39,647 bases of DNA from Aequorivita sp. UBA3180 (GTDB taxonomy: Bacteria > Bacteroidota > Bacteroidia > Flavobacteriales > Flavobacteriaceae). Under the pieces are notes generated by a model. It had not been told where the DNA came from, ran no database searches, and was given only the letters and a program-made list of their open reading frames with translations. The stretch spans positions 1 to 39,647 of the forward strand of contig DEXQ01000004.1 of the NCBI GenBank assembly GCA_002364215.1. The letters are read 5' to 3'. The translations under genes and the position numbers were made by a program. This document shows positions 17,245-25,635 of the stretch, piece after piece; within the stretch, counting starts at the first letter, position 1, and every line of letters starts with the position of its first letter.

Positions 17245-17284
17245 CCAATATCTGCTTAAAATAATGATAATAAAGGGTTAAAAA

Positions 17285-17326
17285 CTAAAAAGCCCATTCC
17301 TAATTTTTCAGAAACGGGCTTTTTAG
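17285..17326 (-). terminator. gyrB terminator
   Basis: CTAAAAAGCCC and GGGCTTTTTAG (17285-17295, 17316-17326) are 11 bp arms around a 20 nt loop. It lies 17 bp after the gyrB stop and is followed on the minus strand by TTTTTAA. Confidence 0.85.
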
Positions 17327-17342
17327 AATTATTCATATTTTA

Positions 17343-19283
17343 CTAAGCATCAATATTTGCATAAACCGCATTCTTCTCTATAAATTCCCTTCGAGGTGGA
17401 ACTTCATCGCCCATCAGCATTGAGAAAATTCTATCTGCTTCGGTACCGTTGTCTATGGTAACTTGTCGAAGCGTTCTAAACTCAGGGTTCATTGTAGTAT
17501 CCCAAAGCTGCTCGGCGTTCATTTCTCCCAAACCTTTGTATCGTTGTATGGAAGCGCTACCGCCGAACTCTTGGTTCAATCTGTCGCGTTCCTTATCACT
17601 CCAAGCGTATTCCTTTTTGGCTCCTTTCTTTATTAAATAAAGTGGAGGGGTTGCTATATAAACACAACCAGCTTCAACCAATTCTCGCATGTAGCGGAAA
17701 AAGAAAGTCAAAATCAAAGTTGCAATATGGCTACCGTCCACATCCGCATCACACATAATCACTACTTTGTGATAGCGCAGTTTCTCGAGGTTCAGGGCTT
17801 TGCTATCCTCTTCAGTACCGATGGTTACACCCAGCGCGGTATAAATATTTCGAATCTCTTCGTTTTCAAAAACTTTGTGGTGCATGGCTTTTTCAACATT
17901 CAGAATTTTTCCGCGAAGCGGAAGAATTGCCTGAAAATTACGGTCGCGGCCCTGTTTTGCAGTTCCGCCCGCAGAATCTCCCTCTACGAGGAATACTTCA
18001 CATTTTTCCGGATCTTGTTCAGAACAGTCGGAAAGTTTTCCTGGCAAGCCACCCCCGCTCATCACGGTTTTGCGCTGTACCATTTCACGGGCTTTTCGTG
18101 CTGCGTGACGTGCCTGGGCGGCAAGGATTACTTTCTGCACTATGGTTTTTGCATCATTTGGGTGCTCTTCCAAATAATTTTCAAGCATTTCGGAAACCGC
18201 TTGGCTTACCGCCGCCGTAACTTCACGGTTACCAAGTTTCGTTTTAGTCTGCCCTTCAAATTGTGGCTCTGCAACTTTTACTGAAATAATAGCGGTCAAT
18301 CCTTCGCGGAAATCGTCACCGGCAATTTCGAACTTCAGTTTATCCAGCATTCCGGACGCATCTGCGTATTTTTTTAAAGTACGCGTCAATCCAGCACGGA
18401 AGCCGGACAGATGTGTTCCGCCTTCGTGTGTGTTAATGTTGTTTACGTATGAATGTAAGTTTTCATTAAATGAAGTATTGTAAACCATTGCAACTTCCAC
18501 TGGAATGTCATTCTTTTCACCTTCCATGGAGATTACATCGGCAATGATAGGCTCTCGGTTTCCATCCAAAAAGCGGATGAACTCCTTCAAACCTTCTTCA
18601 CTGTGGAATTTTTCAGTGGGAAATTCACCATTTTCATCTTTTTGCCTTTTATCTGTAAAGTAAATAGTAATTCCTTTATTCAAAAAAGACAACTCGCGCA
18701 TTCTGCTGGCCAATGTATCATAGCTATATTCCAAAGATTGTTGGAAAATTTGCGGGTCTGGTTTAAACGTAACGATAGTTCCACGATAATCGGTCTCTCC
18801 AATAGACTTTACGGGATACATAGCTTTTCCGCGCTCGTATTCTTGCTGCCAGATTTTACCATCACGATGTACAGTGGCAGTTAAGTGCTCGGAAAGTGCG
18901 TTTACTACCGAAACACCAACTCCGTGAAGACCCCCGGATACTTTATAAGAATCTTTGTCGAACTTTCCACCAGCTCCAATTTTGGTCATAACAACCTGTA
19001 GCGCAGAAACGCCTTCTTTTTTATGAAGATCTACGGGAATTCCACGGCCGTTATCTTTTACGGATATCGAATTATCCTCATTAATAGCCACTTCAATAGT
19101 GTCGCAATAACCGCCCATGGCCTCGTCAATAGAGTTGTCTACCACTTCATAAACCAAGTGGTGCAAGCCACGCACTCCAACATCACCAATATACATTGAT
19201 GGACGCATGCGCACATGTTCCATTCCCTCTAACGCTTGAATTTGGTCGGCACCGTAGCTGCCTTTTTTCTGTTCTTCGCTCAT
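17343..19283 (-). CDS. gyrB: DNA gyrase subunit B
   Basis: 646 residues from the ATG at 19283. This is the ATPase and TOPRIM subunit that introduces negative supercoils together with GyrA. The GHKL ATPase motifs are E-V-V-D-N-S-I-D-E-A, D-N-G-R-G-I-P-V and G-G-L-H-G-V-G. The TOPRIM motifs are V-E-G-D-S-A-G-G and D-A-D-V-D-G-S-H-I, and the tail is Q-R-Y-K-G-L-G-E-M. The frame stays open 81 bp further upstream, but that extension is not conserved-looking and would start above the promoter TATATTTG at 19324-19331. The shorter start M-S-E-E-Q-K-K is therefore correct. The compact length lacks the insertion seen in E. coli GyrB. Confidence 0.97.
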   Translation of the reverse strand: MSEEQKKGSYGADQIQALEGMEHVRMRPSMYIGDVGVRGLHHLVYEVVDNSIDEAMGGYCDTIEVAINEDNSISVKDNGRGIPVDLHKKEGVSALQVVMTKIGAGGKFDKDSYKVSGGLHGVGVSVVNALSEHLTATVHRDGKIWQQEYERGKAMYPVKSIGETDYRGTIVTFKPDPQIFQQSLEYSYDTLASRMRELSFLNKGITIYFTDKRQKDENGEFPTEKFHSEEGLKEFIRFLDGNREPIIADVISMEGEKNDIPVEVAMVYNTSFNENLHSYVNNINTHEGGTHLSGFRAGLTRTLKKYADASGMLDKLKFEIAGDDFREGLTAIISVKVAEPQFEGQTKTKLGNREVTAAVSQAVSEMLENYLEEHPNDAKTIVQKVILAAQARHAARKAREMVQRKTVMSGGGLPGKLSDCSEQDPEKCEVFLVEGDSAGGTAKQGRDRNFQAILPLRGKILNVEKAMHHKVFENEEIRNIYTALGVTIGTEEDSKALNLEKLRYHKVVIMCDADVDGSHIATLILTFFFRYMRELVEAGCVYIATPPLYLIKKGAKKEYAWSDKERDRLNQEFGGSASIQRYKGLGEMNAEQLWDTTMNPEFRTLRQVTIDNGTEADRIFSMLMGDEVPPRREFIEKNAVYANIDA

Positions 19284-19323
19284 ATAATAATTTGAATGAT
19301 TTTCAGTTTTTTTCGTAACGAAC

Positions 19324-19353
19324 AAATATAACCAAATCCCCAATAAAATTAAG
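19324..19353 (-). promoter_or_regulatory. gyrB promoter
   Basis: TTA (19351-19353), a 19 bp spacer and TATATTTG (19324-19331) on the minus strand. The element is 40 bp upstream of the chosen ATG and decides the gyrB start. Confidence 0.7.
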
Positions 19354-19436
19354 GGTTTCCGCATTTTATAAGCGGTAAGTTATTAACAAATTACTGTGAA
19401 AAAAGCCCTCATTTAGGCCTGCGCGAAGACGATCTG

Positions 19437-19470
19437 GAATTTGGCGCAATAGTTGCGCACTAAATTTGGC
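19437..19470. promoter_or_regulatory. Inverted repeat between gyrB and DUF2911 genes
   Basis: GCGCAA (19444-19449) and TTGCGC (19453-19458) form a perfect inverted repeat with a 3 nt centre, flanked by two direct ATTTGGCG copies. It is a candidate operator in the divergent gap. The protein binding it is unknown. Confidence 0.35.
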
Positions 19471-19535
19471 GAAATTAGCGTTTTATGATTGTGTTTTATT
19501 GAGTTTTGATGAAACTTTTTATTAAAAATTACGTC

Positions 19536-19543
19536 TAATTTTG
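19536..19543 (+). promoter_or_regulatory. -7 element for DUF2911 gene
   Basis: TAATTTTG matches TAnnTTTG and lies 29 bp before the ATG at 19573. The upstream -33 region is only T-rich. Confidence 0.5.
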
Positions 19544-19572
19544 AACATTTTATAAAATCTAAAATATTTCAT

Positions 19573-20115
19573 ATGAATAAAATATTTCTATTTGCTTGCC
19601 TTCTAACCGCATCGTTTACCTTCCAGACCGGCCAGGCGCAAAGCTTTCCGCAGATGGATGCTTCACCTATGGATTTGGTAATGGCCAGACCTGACAAGAA
19701 CAGTCCGCCCTTGGCACGTGTAATCTATAGTCGACCCCAAAAAAAGGGACGCGACATTTTTGGTGATTTGGTACCGTATGGCGAAGTGTGGAGAACTGGC
19801 GCCAATGAAGCAACCGAACTTACGATTTACACCCCCTTAAAATTCGGAAAGACTATTTTAAACCCAGGAACCTATACTTTGTATACAATCCCAGATGAAG
19901 ATAATTGGACTGTTATTATAAATAGTGATACCAATGTTTGGGGCGCTTACAGCTATAAAAAAGAAAAAGATGTTGCTAGAATGGTCGTCCCTGTCAAAGA
20001 CGCTGCGGCACCTATAGAATCACTCTCAATGATTTTTAGACCGGACAGCAATGGAACTACCCTTATGATAGGATGGGACAACGAATATGTTGAAATTCCT
20101 TTAAAAAAAGCTTAA
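19573..20115 (+). CDS. DUF2911 domain secreted protein
   Basis: 180 residues. A signal peptide (to about residue 22, G-Q-A-Q) is followed by a DUF2911 domain. Features seen are A-R-V-I-Y-S-R-P near the start, the characteristic Y-G-E-V-W-R-T-G-A-N-E-A-T, then P-G-T-Y-T-L-Y-T-I-P and N-V-W-G-A-Y-S-Y, ending with W-D-N-E-Y-V-E-I-P. The family is widespread in Bacteroidota, is periplasmic or extracellular, and has no established biochemical role. It converges on queE with only 5 bp between the stops. Confidence 0.9.
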   Translation: MNKIFLFACLLTASFTFQTGQAQSFPQMDASPMDLVMARPDKNSPPLARVIYSRPQKKGRDIFGDLVPYGEVWRTGANEATELTIYTPLKFGKTILNPGTYTLYTIPDEDNWTVIINSDTNVWGAYSYKKEKDVARMVVPVKDAAAPIESLSMIFRPDSNGTTLMIGWDNEYVEIPLKKA

Positions 20116-20120
20116 GTTAT

Positions 20121-20750
20121 TTAAGGGATATTTAAGTATTTATGCGTTTGTAGCGAAACCTTCCATTTAGGGTTTTGCATCACGTAATCCACTATTAGCG
20201 GACTCATCTTTTCACGCTTGCTCCATTCCGGCTGCAAATAAAGAATACAATCTGGGCCTACTTTGGCAGCTTGTTCTTCCGCAAAACGGAAATCATCTTT
20301 GTTGAAAACAATTACTTTCAATTCATTTGCAGCTTTATAAACTTCCTCAGTGGGAAGTTTCATTTTTTTTGGCGAAAGGCAAATCCAATCCCAAGTTCCA
20401 GTTAATCTGTATGCACCGGAAGTTTCAATATGGGTTTGCATTCCCTTTTCTTTCAACATTTCGGTCAAGGGTCCCATATTCCAAGTAAGGGGCTCGCCTC
20501 CAGTAATTACAATGGTTTTTGAATATTTTGCGGCATTTTCAACAATTGCTTCAATGGCCGTTGGCGGGTGCAGTTCTGCATTCCAGCTTTCCTTCACATC
20601 GCACCAATGGCAACCTACATCGCAACCGCCAACGCGTATAAAGTATGCCGCGGTTCCTTTATGAAATCCTTCGCCTTGTATCGTGTAAAACTCTTCCATC
20701 AAGGGAAGCATTACTCCTTTATCCACTAATTGCTGTACTTCTTTTTTCAT
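20121..20750 (-). CDS. queE: 7-carboxy-7-deazaguanine synthase
   Basis: 209 residues. This radical SAM enzyme converts 6-carboxytetrahydropterin to 7-carboxy-7-deazaguanine in the preQ0/queuosine pathway, downstream of FolE-derived dihydroneopterin triphosphate. The cluster-binding cysteines are Cys43, Cys47 and Cys50 (G-C-D-V-G-C-H-W-C-D). The SAM-binding T-G-G-E-P lies at 83-87, and E-E-F-Y-T-I-Q-G-E-G-F opens the domain as in known QueE. The spacing CxxxCxxC is the QueE/canonical type. The ATG lies 5 nt after a TAATTTTG element, so the transcript is probably leaderless. No other que genes are in the window. Confidence 0.93.
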   Translation of the reverse strand: MKKEVQQLVDKGVMLPLMEEFYTIQGEGFHKGTAAYFIRVGGCDVGCHWCDVKESWNAELHPPTAIEAIVENAAKYSKTIVITGGEPLTWNMGPLTEMLKEKGMQTHIETSGAYRLTGTWDWICLSPKKMKLPTEEVYKAANELKVIVFNKDDFRFAEEQAAKVGPDCILYLQPEWSKREKMSPLIVDYVMQNPKWKVSLQTHKYLNIP

Positions 20751-20755
20751 CGGTG

Positions 20756-20763
20756 CAAAATTA
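20756..20763 (-). promoter_or_regulatory. -7 element of queE promoter
   Basis: TAATTTTG on the minus strand matches TAnnTTTG and lies 5 nt before the ATG at 20750. The -33 region is weak. Confidence 0.5.
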
Positions 20764-20871
20764 CTCGAATTGAAGTTGAAAACTATAGTATTTCGGAAGC
20801 AAATTCCAAATAAAAATGTTTAGCCTTGTGGGAATTTGCTGGTTTAAAAACCTTGATGGACTATAATTTAT

Positions 20872-20879
20872 TACTTTTG
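20872..20879 (+). promoter_or_regulatory. -7 element of HerA-like gene
   Basis: TACTTTTG matches TAnnTTTG and lies 16 bp before the ATG at 20896. A TTG lies 16 bp upstream of it, somewhat short of the usual spacing. Confidence 0.45.
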
Positions 20880-20895
20880 AGCAAAATTTAGTGTC

Positions 20896-22425
20896 ATGGC
20901 AGACAAACAGGCTTTTTTTGATTATATCAATAACGGTTACACAACCAAGGGAGAGTTTATAAATCTTGGTGCAGCGATGCTTGATGGCGAAACCGTTAAA
21001 GATGCTTATGTGAAAGTTCCATTAAAAACCTTGAATCGTCACGGATTGATTGCGGGCGCAACAGGTACAGGTAAAACAAAAACCCTTCAAATTATTGCCG
21101 AAAATCTTTCGGAAAAAGGTGTTCCTGTGCTTTTGATGGATATTAAAGGAGACCTCAGCGGAATTGCACAACTAGGAACCAATAATGCCAAAATTGAGGA
21201 ACGCCACGCTGCTATCGGTTTTCCGTATGAAGCAAAGAAATTTCCCGCTGAAATACTCACACTTTCAGACCAAGAAGGCGTTCGCCTTCGCGCTACGGTG
21301 AGCGAGTTTGGCCCTGTATTGCTTTCGCGAATTCTCGATTTGAGTGATGTGCAAGCAGGCATCGTTTCCGTAATTTTTAAATATTGTGACGACAACAAAA
21401 TGCCGTTGCTTGATTTAAAGGATTTTAAAAAAATATTGCAATATACTACCGATGAAGGCAAAGACGAATTTGCCGAGGAATACGGGCGCATTTCTTCCTC
21501 CTCCACGGGGGCTATTCTTCGGAAAGTTGTAGAATTGGAACAGCAGGGAGCCGATTTGTTTTTTGGCGAAAAATCCTTTGATACTGACGATTTGCTTCGC
21601 ATTGATGAAAACGGAAGGGGATATATAAACATTATCCGATTGACCGATATTCAGGATCGCCCGAAGCTATTTTCAACTTTTATGTTGAGCCTTTTGGCTG
21701 AAATTTACGCAACTTTCCCCGAGCAGGGCGATAGCGGCAGGCCCGAGTTGGTGATTTTTATAGACGAGGCGCATTTAATTTTTAACGAAGCCAGCAGCGC
21801 ATTACTCGACCAAATTGAAAGCATCGTAAAATTGATACGTTCCAAAGGGGTTGGTCTTTATTTCGTGACCCAAAACCCAACCGATGTGCCCGATGCTGTT
21901 TTGAGCCAATTGGGTTTGAAAATACAGCATGCACTTCGTGCCTTTACAGCAAAAGACAGAAAAGCAATCAAATTAACTGCCGAGAACTATCCACTTTCAG
22001 ACTATTATAAAACTGATGAGGTCTTGACAGCTTTGGGGATTGGCGAAGCATTGGTAAGCGCGCTGAACGAAAAAGGAATTCCAACGCCATTGGCACGCAC
22101 GATGCTGCGAGCGCCAATGAGCCGTATGGATGTTTTGACGGATGGTGAATTGAAGGATTTGTTGAAAACTTCGAAGTTAATTCCGAAATACAACGAAGTT
22201 ATAGACCGCGAAAGCGCTTATGAAATGTTGACAAAAAAAATTGAAATAGCCAACAAGGAAGAAGCAAAGGAAAAAGCCCAAAAGGAAAATGAAGCAGCGA
22301 GAAAAACCACCTCGAGCAGAAGTTCCTCCCGTCGAAGAAGCAGTTCAAATCCTTGGATAAAAACACTTTCCAGCCCAACTGTAATTCGCAGTGTTTTGGG
22401 TATTTTGGGAAAATTGATGAAGTAA
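20896..22425 (+). CDS. HerA-like ATPase, DUF853 (YjgR) family
   Basis: 509 residues. Walker A G-A-T-G-T-G-K-T at 54-61 and Walker B V-I-F-I-D-E-A-H (Asp290, Glu291) mark a HerA/FtsK-type P-loop ATPase. The family fold is supported by L-M-D-I-K-G-D-L-S-G-I-A-Q-L-G and the sensor-like F-V-T-Q-N-P-T-D-V-P block. The C-terminal tail is Ser/Arg-rich (S-S-R-S-S-S-R-R-R-S-S-S) and then ends in a short hydrophobic helix. YjgR-like proteins are assumed to be hexameric nucleic-acid-related ATPases, but their substrate is not established. No NurA-like nuclease gene lies beside it, so the classical HerA-NurA pair is not present here. Confidence 0.9.
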   Translation: MADKQAFFDYINNGYTTKGEFINLGAAMLDGETVKDAYVKVPLKTLNRHGLIAGATGTGKTKTLQIIAENLSEKGVPVLLMDIKGDLSGIAQLGTNNAKIEERHAAIGFPYEAKKFPAEILTLSDQEGVRLRATVSEFGPVLLSRILDLSDVQAGIVSVIFKYCDDNKMPLLDLKDFKKILQYTTDEGKDEFAEEYGRISSSSTGAILRKVVELEQQGADLFFGEKSFDTDDLLRIDENGRGYINIIRLTDIQDRPKLFSTFMLSLLAEIYATFPEQGDSGRPELVIFIDEAHLIFNEASSALLDQIESIVKLIRSKGVGLYFVTQNPTDVPDAVLSQLGLKIQHALRAFTAKDRKAIKLTAENYPLSDYYKTDEVLTALGIGEALVSALNEKGIPTPLARTMLRAPMSRMDVLTDGELKDLLKTSKLIPKYNEVIDRESAYEMLTKKIEIANKEEAKEKAQKENEAARKTTSSRSSSRRRSSSNPWIKTLSSPTVIRSVLGILGKLMK

Positions 22426-22468
22426 TTCAGTAAAAAAACTTATAAATTCAAAAAACTAAAAAACATAA

Positions 22469-23035
22469 ATGAAAAAGACACTTTTAATAATTGGAATAGT
22501 TTCACTTGCTTTTGTTCAATGCGGAAAGGACAGCGATCCTTTTTTGATTAAGAATGGTTCCATTGGAAACCTAAATAAGGAAATAAAAATGAAGCAAATT
22601 GATTCCATTTTTGCGGAAGATTCTATTGTAAAAATTAATTCATCACCCAACGCTCTGGAAACACAGGGAGAAGTTGAGATTTATGAAAAAGGTGGTAAAA
22701 AACTTCTATTGCTGTCGCCCGATAGTGAAAATGACCCTAGCTCAACAATAACAAATATTCAGGTTTTTGACGCCCGCTATAAAACCGAAAAAGGGTTAAC
22801 TACAGCAAGTACTTTTAAAGACGTAAAGGCTAATTACACTATTGACAATATTGAAACCACCATTAATGCGGTGGTCGTTTTTCTTAAGGAAACAGATGTA
22901 TATTTAACAATCGATAAAAGGAGTCTGCCCGAGGAACTGCGTTATAATATGGACCTTGAGGTTGAAGCCAGCCAGATTCCCGACAATGCTCCTATTAAAT
23001 ATTTTATGATAGGTTGGGACGCTCCTTCCGAATAA
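22469..23035 (+). CDS. Lipoprotein of unknown function
   Basis: 188 residues. A signal peptide ends at Cys18 (L-A-F-V-Q-C-G-K), a plausible lipobox. The mature part begins with a coil-prone segment containing D-S-I-F-A-E-D-S-I-V, followed by alternating beta strands (E-V-E-I-Y-E-K-G-G-K-K-L-L-L-L, I-Q-V-F-D-A-R-Y-K, V-Y-L-T-I-D-K-R) and an end I-K-Y-F-M-I-G-W-D. I recognise no domain. It follows the HerA-like gene by 43 bp on the same strand. Confidence 0.8.
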   Translation: MKKTLLIIGIVSLAFVQCGKDSDPFLIKNGSIGNLNKEIKMKQIDSIFAEDSIVKINSSPNALETQGEVEIYEKGGKKLLLLSPDSENDPSSTITNIQVFDARYKTEKGLTTASTFKDVKANYTIDNIETTINAVVVFLKETDVYLTIDKRSLPEELRYNMDLEVEASQIPDNAPIKYFMIGWDAPSE

Positions 23036-23126
23036 ATTTCATCCTGTAAAGATTTTGTTAAGGTTCATTATGGAATGAAGCTTTTCCTTTAATTTTAATC
23101 CAATTAACCATCAAATTCAATTAATT

Positions 23127-23312
23127 ATGATTAAGATTTTAGGTTTTATATTAACGATTGCCGGCGGAATAGGATTGGTAATGGGAATACTTGGAGTATT
23201 CGGAAGCATGGAAATAGGAATGAGCCCTTGGGCCATAGGAATCTTGGGAATAGTATTCTTTTTCGCGGGCATCGGTTTACTCAAAAACAGAAAAGATACT
23301 GATCAAAATTAA
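23127..23312 (+). CDS. Small two-helix membrane protein
   Basis: 61 residues. Two hydrophobic, Gly/Ile-rich segments (about 3-27 and 32-53) are joined by a short loop and end in a basic tail (K-N-R-K-D). It is typical of many small inner-membrane proteins without an assigned role. It is followed 12 bp later by a terminator-like hairpin, so it is probably its own short transcript or the end of the lipoprotein transcript. Confidence 0.7.
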   Translation: MIKILGFILTIAGGIGLVMGILGVFGSMEIGMSPWAIGILGIVFFFAGIGLLKNRKDTDQN

Positions 23313-23323
23313 ATAGTAACTGC

Positions 23324-23352
23324 AAAAGCCCTTTGTTTTACAGAGGGTTTTT
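23324..23352 (+). terminator. Terminator after small membrane protein gene
   Basis: AAAGCCCTTTG and CAGAGGGTTTTT form a hairpin with one or two mismatches and a 5 nt loop. A run of five T follows the stem. Confidence 0.65.
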
Positions 23353-23370
23353 CATTTAAAACTAATTATT

Positions 23371-23610
23371 ATGCCAAATCCTAGAATTAAAAACGAAGAT
23401 CAATACGAAGCCCTTCGCGATAAGGGTTACAGCAAAGAAAAAGCCGCTCGTATTGCTAACACCAAAAATGCCGGCAAAAAAGGTGGAAATTCAGAACCTT
23501 ATGAAGAATGGACCAAAAATGAACTTTATGAACAAGCAAAAAACGTGGGCATTGATGGCCGTTCAAAAATGAATAAGAAGGAACTCATTCATGCCTTAAG
23601 AAATAATTAA
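23371..23610 (+). CDS. Rho_N-domain small protein
   Basis: 79 residues. The N-terminal half (Y-E-A-L-R-D-K-G-Y-S-K-E-K-A-A-R-I-A-N) is a short helical module seen in many small stress-associated proteins. The C-terminal half (W-T-K-N-E-L-Y-E-Q-A-K-N-V-G-I-D-G-R-S-K-M-N-K-K-E-L-I-H-A-L) is a Rho N-terminal/SAP-like helix-turn-helix that can contact nucleic acid. The protein is basic. Its TAA stop overlaps the next start (TAATG at 23607-23611), so it is translationally coupled to the VOC gene. Confidence 0.85.
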   Translation: MPNPRIKNEDQYEALRDKGYSKEKAARIANTKNAGKKGGNSEPYEEWTKNELYEQAKNVGIDGRSKMNKKELIHALRNN

Positions 23611-24038
23611 TGGCCAATACCATACCACCCTTCCACCTTGCAATTCCTGTGGACAATCTAGAAGCTTCCAGAAAATTCTACAGAGACATACTAGAACTTA
23701 CCGAAGGACGCAGCAGCGACCATTGGGTAGATTTTGACTTTTTCGGGCACCAGCTTGTTATTCATTTAAAAGAAATCAATTCTGAAGAAAAAGAAAGCAG
23801 CAACCCAGTAGATGGCAAGAATGTGCCAATTCCACACTTTGGAGTTGTACTGGATATGCAGACCTTTAAGGATTTTTCTGAGAAACTAATCCAAAAAAAC
23901 CTTACCTTCATCATTGAACCATACATCCGTTTTAAAGGACAAGTGGGAGAACAAGCAACAATGTTTTTTAAAGATCCTGCCGGAAACGCGCTGGAATTTA
24001 AAGCTTTTGCTGATATGACACAACTATTCGCCAAATGA
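23610..24038 (+). CDS. VOC (glyoxalase/dioxygenase-fold) protein
   Basis: 142 residues. One VOC domain made of two beta-alpha-beta-beta-beta units: F-H-L-A-I-P-V-D-N-L-E-A-S-R-K-F-Y at the start, and H-F-G-V-V-L-D at the middle with a metal-type His. The end D-P-A-G-N-A-L-E-F-K carries the conserved Glu. Substrate cannot be deduced. The start overlaps the stop of the Rho_N gene and its own stop overlaps the AI-2E gene start (ATGA), showing coupled translation. Confidence 0.9.
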   Translation: MANTIPPFHLAIPVDNLEASRKFYRDILELTEGRSSDHWVDFDFFGHQLVIHLKEINSEEKESSNPVDGKNVPIPHFGVVLDMQTFKDFSEKLIQKNLTFIIEPYIRFKGQVGEQATMFFKDPAGNALEFKAFADMTQLFAK

Positions 24039-25075
24039 CCAAACACATTCCTCCACAAATAATCCGACAAATATTCGTCATCTTGCTCATTTTATTGATG
24101 GGCAGCCTCATTTTTCGGGAGCTTCTCCCCTATTTAACTGGGGTTTTAGGAGCTGTGACTATTTATGTTTTAATGCGTAAATGGATGGCGAAATTGGTGA
24201 ACCAAAAAAAATGGAACCCTTCGCTTGCCGCTGCATTTTTGATGCTCCTTTCCTTCGTTGGAATTCTTATCCCCATTGCTGGAATTATTTTAATGCTTAC
24301 CAACAAAATTGGGGATGCCGTCCAGAATTCTGCAGCAGTTATAAAAGCCCTTAAAGAACAGCTTGCAAAAATTGAAGATACAGTTGGCTACGATCTTACA
24401 TCACAAATAGACCCTTCAGCTATTACTGGCTGGCTTTCAGACAACCTTCAGAATTTAGCCGGGGGCACTTTCAATGCATTTATTGCTATTGGACTAATGT
24501 ACTTTATGCTTTATTACATGTTTACAAACCGAACCGATTTAAGAGATTCACTAAAAGAATATATCCCAATGCATCGAGGGAATTTAAAGGAGATCGGTAT
24601 CGAAGTTCAAGCCATGGTTCGGTCAAATGCACTGGGCATTCCATTAGTGGCAGTTGCCCAAGGAATTGTTGCGCTAATTGGTTTTTTAATATTTGGAATT
24701 GAAGACCCATTCTTTTGGTTCGTAATTGTCACCATTGGGAGTATGATCCCTTTTGTTGGAACCCTTGTGGGTATTCTTCCCGTGTTCGTACTCACACTTT
24801 CTACAGGACACAGTTTTCAGGCCTGGGGAATACTTATTTACGGTTTTGTAGTTGTGGGTTCAACAGATAATATTATTCGCCTTTATGTGCTTAAAAAACT
24901 GGACAATGTGCACCCATTGGTTACTTTGATAGGGGTTATCGTGGGCGTTCCGTTATTCGGGTTTATTGGTTTAATATTTGGTCCCTTACTCATCAGTCTC
25001 TTTATGGTAATAGTCCGTATTTATAGGAAAGAATATGGAAAAGAGGATTCAGTCACCCAAGAGGAACGTTTGTAA
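24035..25075 (+). CDS. AI-2E family transporter
   Basis: 346 residues. About eight membrane segments: two pairs near the N-terminus (about 12-28, 32-44, 62-86), a soluble coiled region with A-A-V-I-K-A-L-K-E-Q-L, and a C-terminal helical group with the family motifs G-I-P-L-V-A-V-A-Q-G and I-P-F-V-G-T-L-V-G-I-L-P, ending F-G-P-L-L-I-S-L. The family (PF01594) includes a quorum-signal exporter and sodium/proton antiporters, so substrate is unknown. The ATG overlaps the previous stop. Confidence 0.92.
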   Translation: MTKHIPPQIIRQIFVILLILLMGSLIFRELLPYLTGVLGAVTIYVLMRKWMAKLVNQKKWNPSLAAAFLMLLSFVGILIPIAGIILMLTNKIGDAVQNSAAVIKALKEQLAKIEDTVGYDLTSQIDPSAITGWLSDNLQNLAGGTFNAFIAIGLMYFMLYYMFTNRTDLRDSLKEYIPMHRGNLKEIGIEVQAMVRSNALGIPLVAVAQGIVALIGFLIFGIEDPFFWFVIVTIGSMIPFVGTLVGILPVFVLTLSTGHSFQAWGILIYGFVVVGSTDNIIRLYVLKKLDNVHPLVTLIGVIVGVPLFGFIGLIFGPLLISLFMVIVRIYRKEYGKEDSVTQEERL

Positions 25076-25087
25076 ACCCAAAAATAA

Positions 25088-25573
25088 ATGTTTGCTAAAA
25101 TCCAAAAAACGGATTTCCCTCCCAGTGAAAAACCTACTATGGTTTGGGACGGGGAATGTGGTTTTTGCAACTACTGGATAACTCGGTGGAAATCTAAAAC
25201 CGAAAATCGTATTCATTATAAAACATTTCAAGAAGTTTCGGATAAATACCCTGATATTCCTTTAAAAGAATTTAAAAAAGCATCGCGGCTTATTGAAAAG
25301 GATGGCCAAGTTTATAGTGGCCCCAATTCTGCCTACCGAAGTTTTCTATATTTCAAAAAACCAAATGTAAAATGGCATCGATGGTATTCAGAAAATCGAT
25401 GGTTCAATTACCTCAGTGACCACATATATAATTACATAGCCAAGCACCGAAGCTTTATGTTTACGCTTACTAAAATTCTCTTCGGAAAAAACCCCAAAAA
25501 TCTTAAACCTTACTGGTTTCTAATACTTCTTTCTATTCTGATACTTATTTATTTGCTCAACAAATTTTTATAA
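25088..25573 (+). CDS. DCC-family (DUF393) thiol protein
   Basis: 161 residues. The DCC motif D-G-E-C-G-F-C (Asp21, Cys24, Cys27) marks a predicted thioredoxin-fold thiol-disulfide protein. A basic middle part follows, and a hydrophobic helix at the C-terminus (about 140-158) would anchor it to the membrane. The anchor extends the usual 110-130 residue domain. It lies 12 bp after the AI-2E gene, so it probably shares the transcript. Confidence 0.88.
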   Translation: MFAKIQKTDFPPSEKPTMVWDGECGFCNYWITRWKSKTENRIHYKTFQEVSDKYPDIPLKEFKKASRLIEKDGQVYSGPNSAYRSFLYFKKPNVKWHRWYSENRWFNYLSDHIYNYIAKHRSFMFTLTKILFGKNPKNLKPYWFLILLSILILIYLLNKFL

Positions 25574-25635
25574 CAAAATTTTAAAAGTATTCATGATTCG
25601 ATTGCTTATTTTTAAATTACAAAAACGAATAAACT

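Noticed and set aside
17727..18284. 185-codon plus-strand frame inside gyrB
   Set aside because: It is antisense to the TOPRIM region of gyrB, with no start context or domain.
19284..19364. Longer gyrB start
   Set aside because: The extension lies across and above the promoter TATATTTG at 19324-19331 and does not look conserved.
21087..21632. 181-codon minus-strand frame within the HerA-like gene
   Set aside because: It is a Ser-rich antisense shadow of a clear P-loop ATPase.
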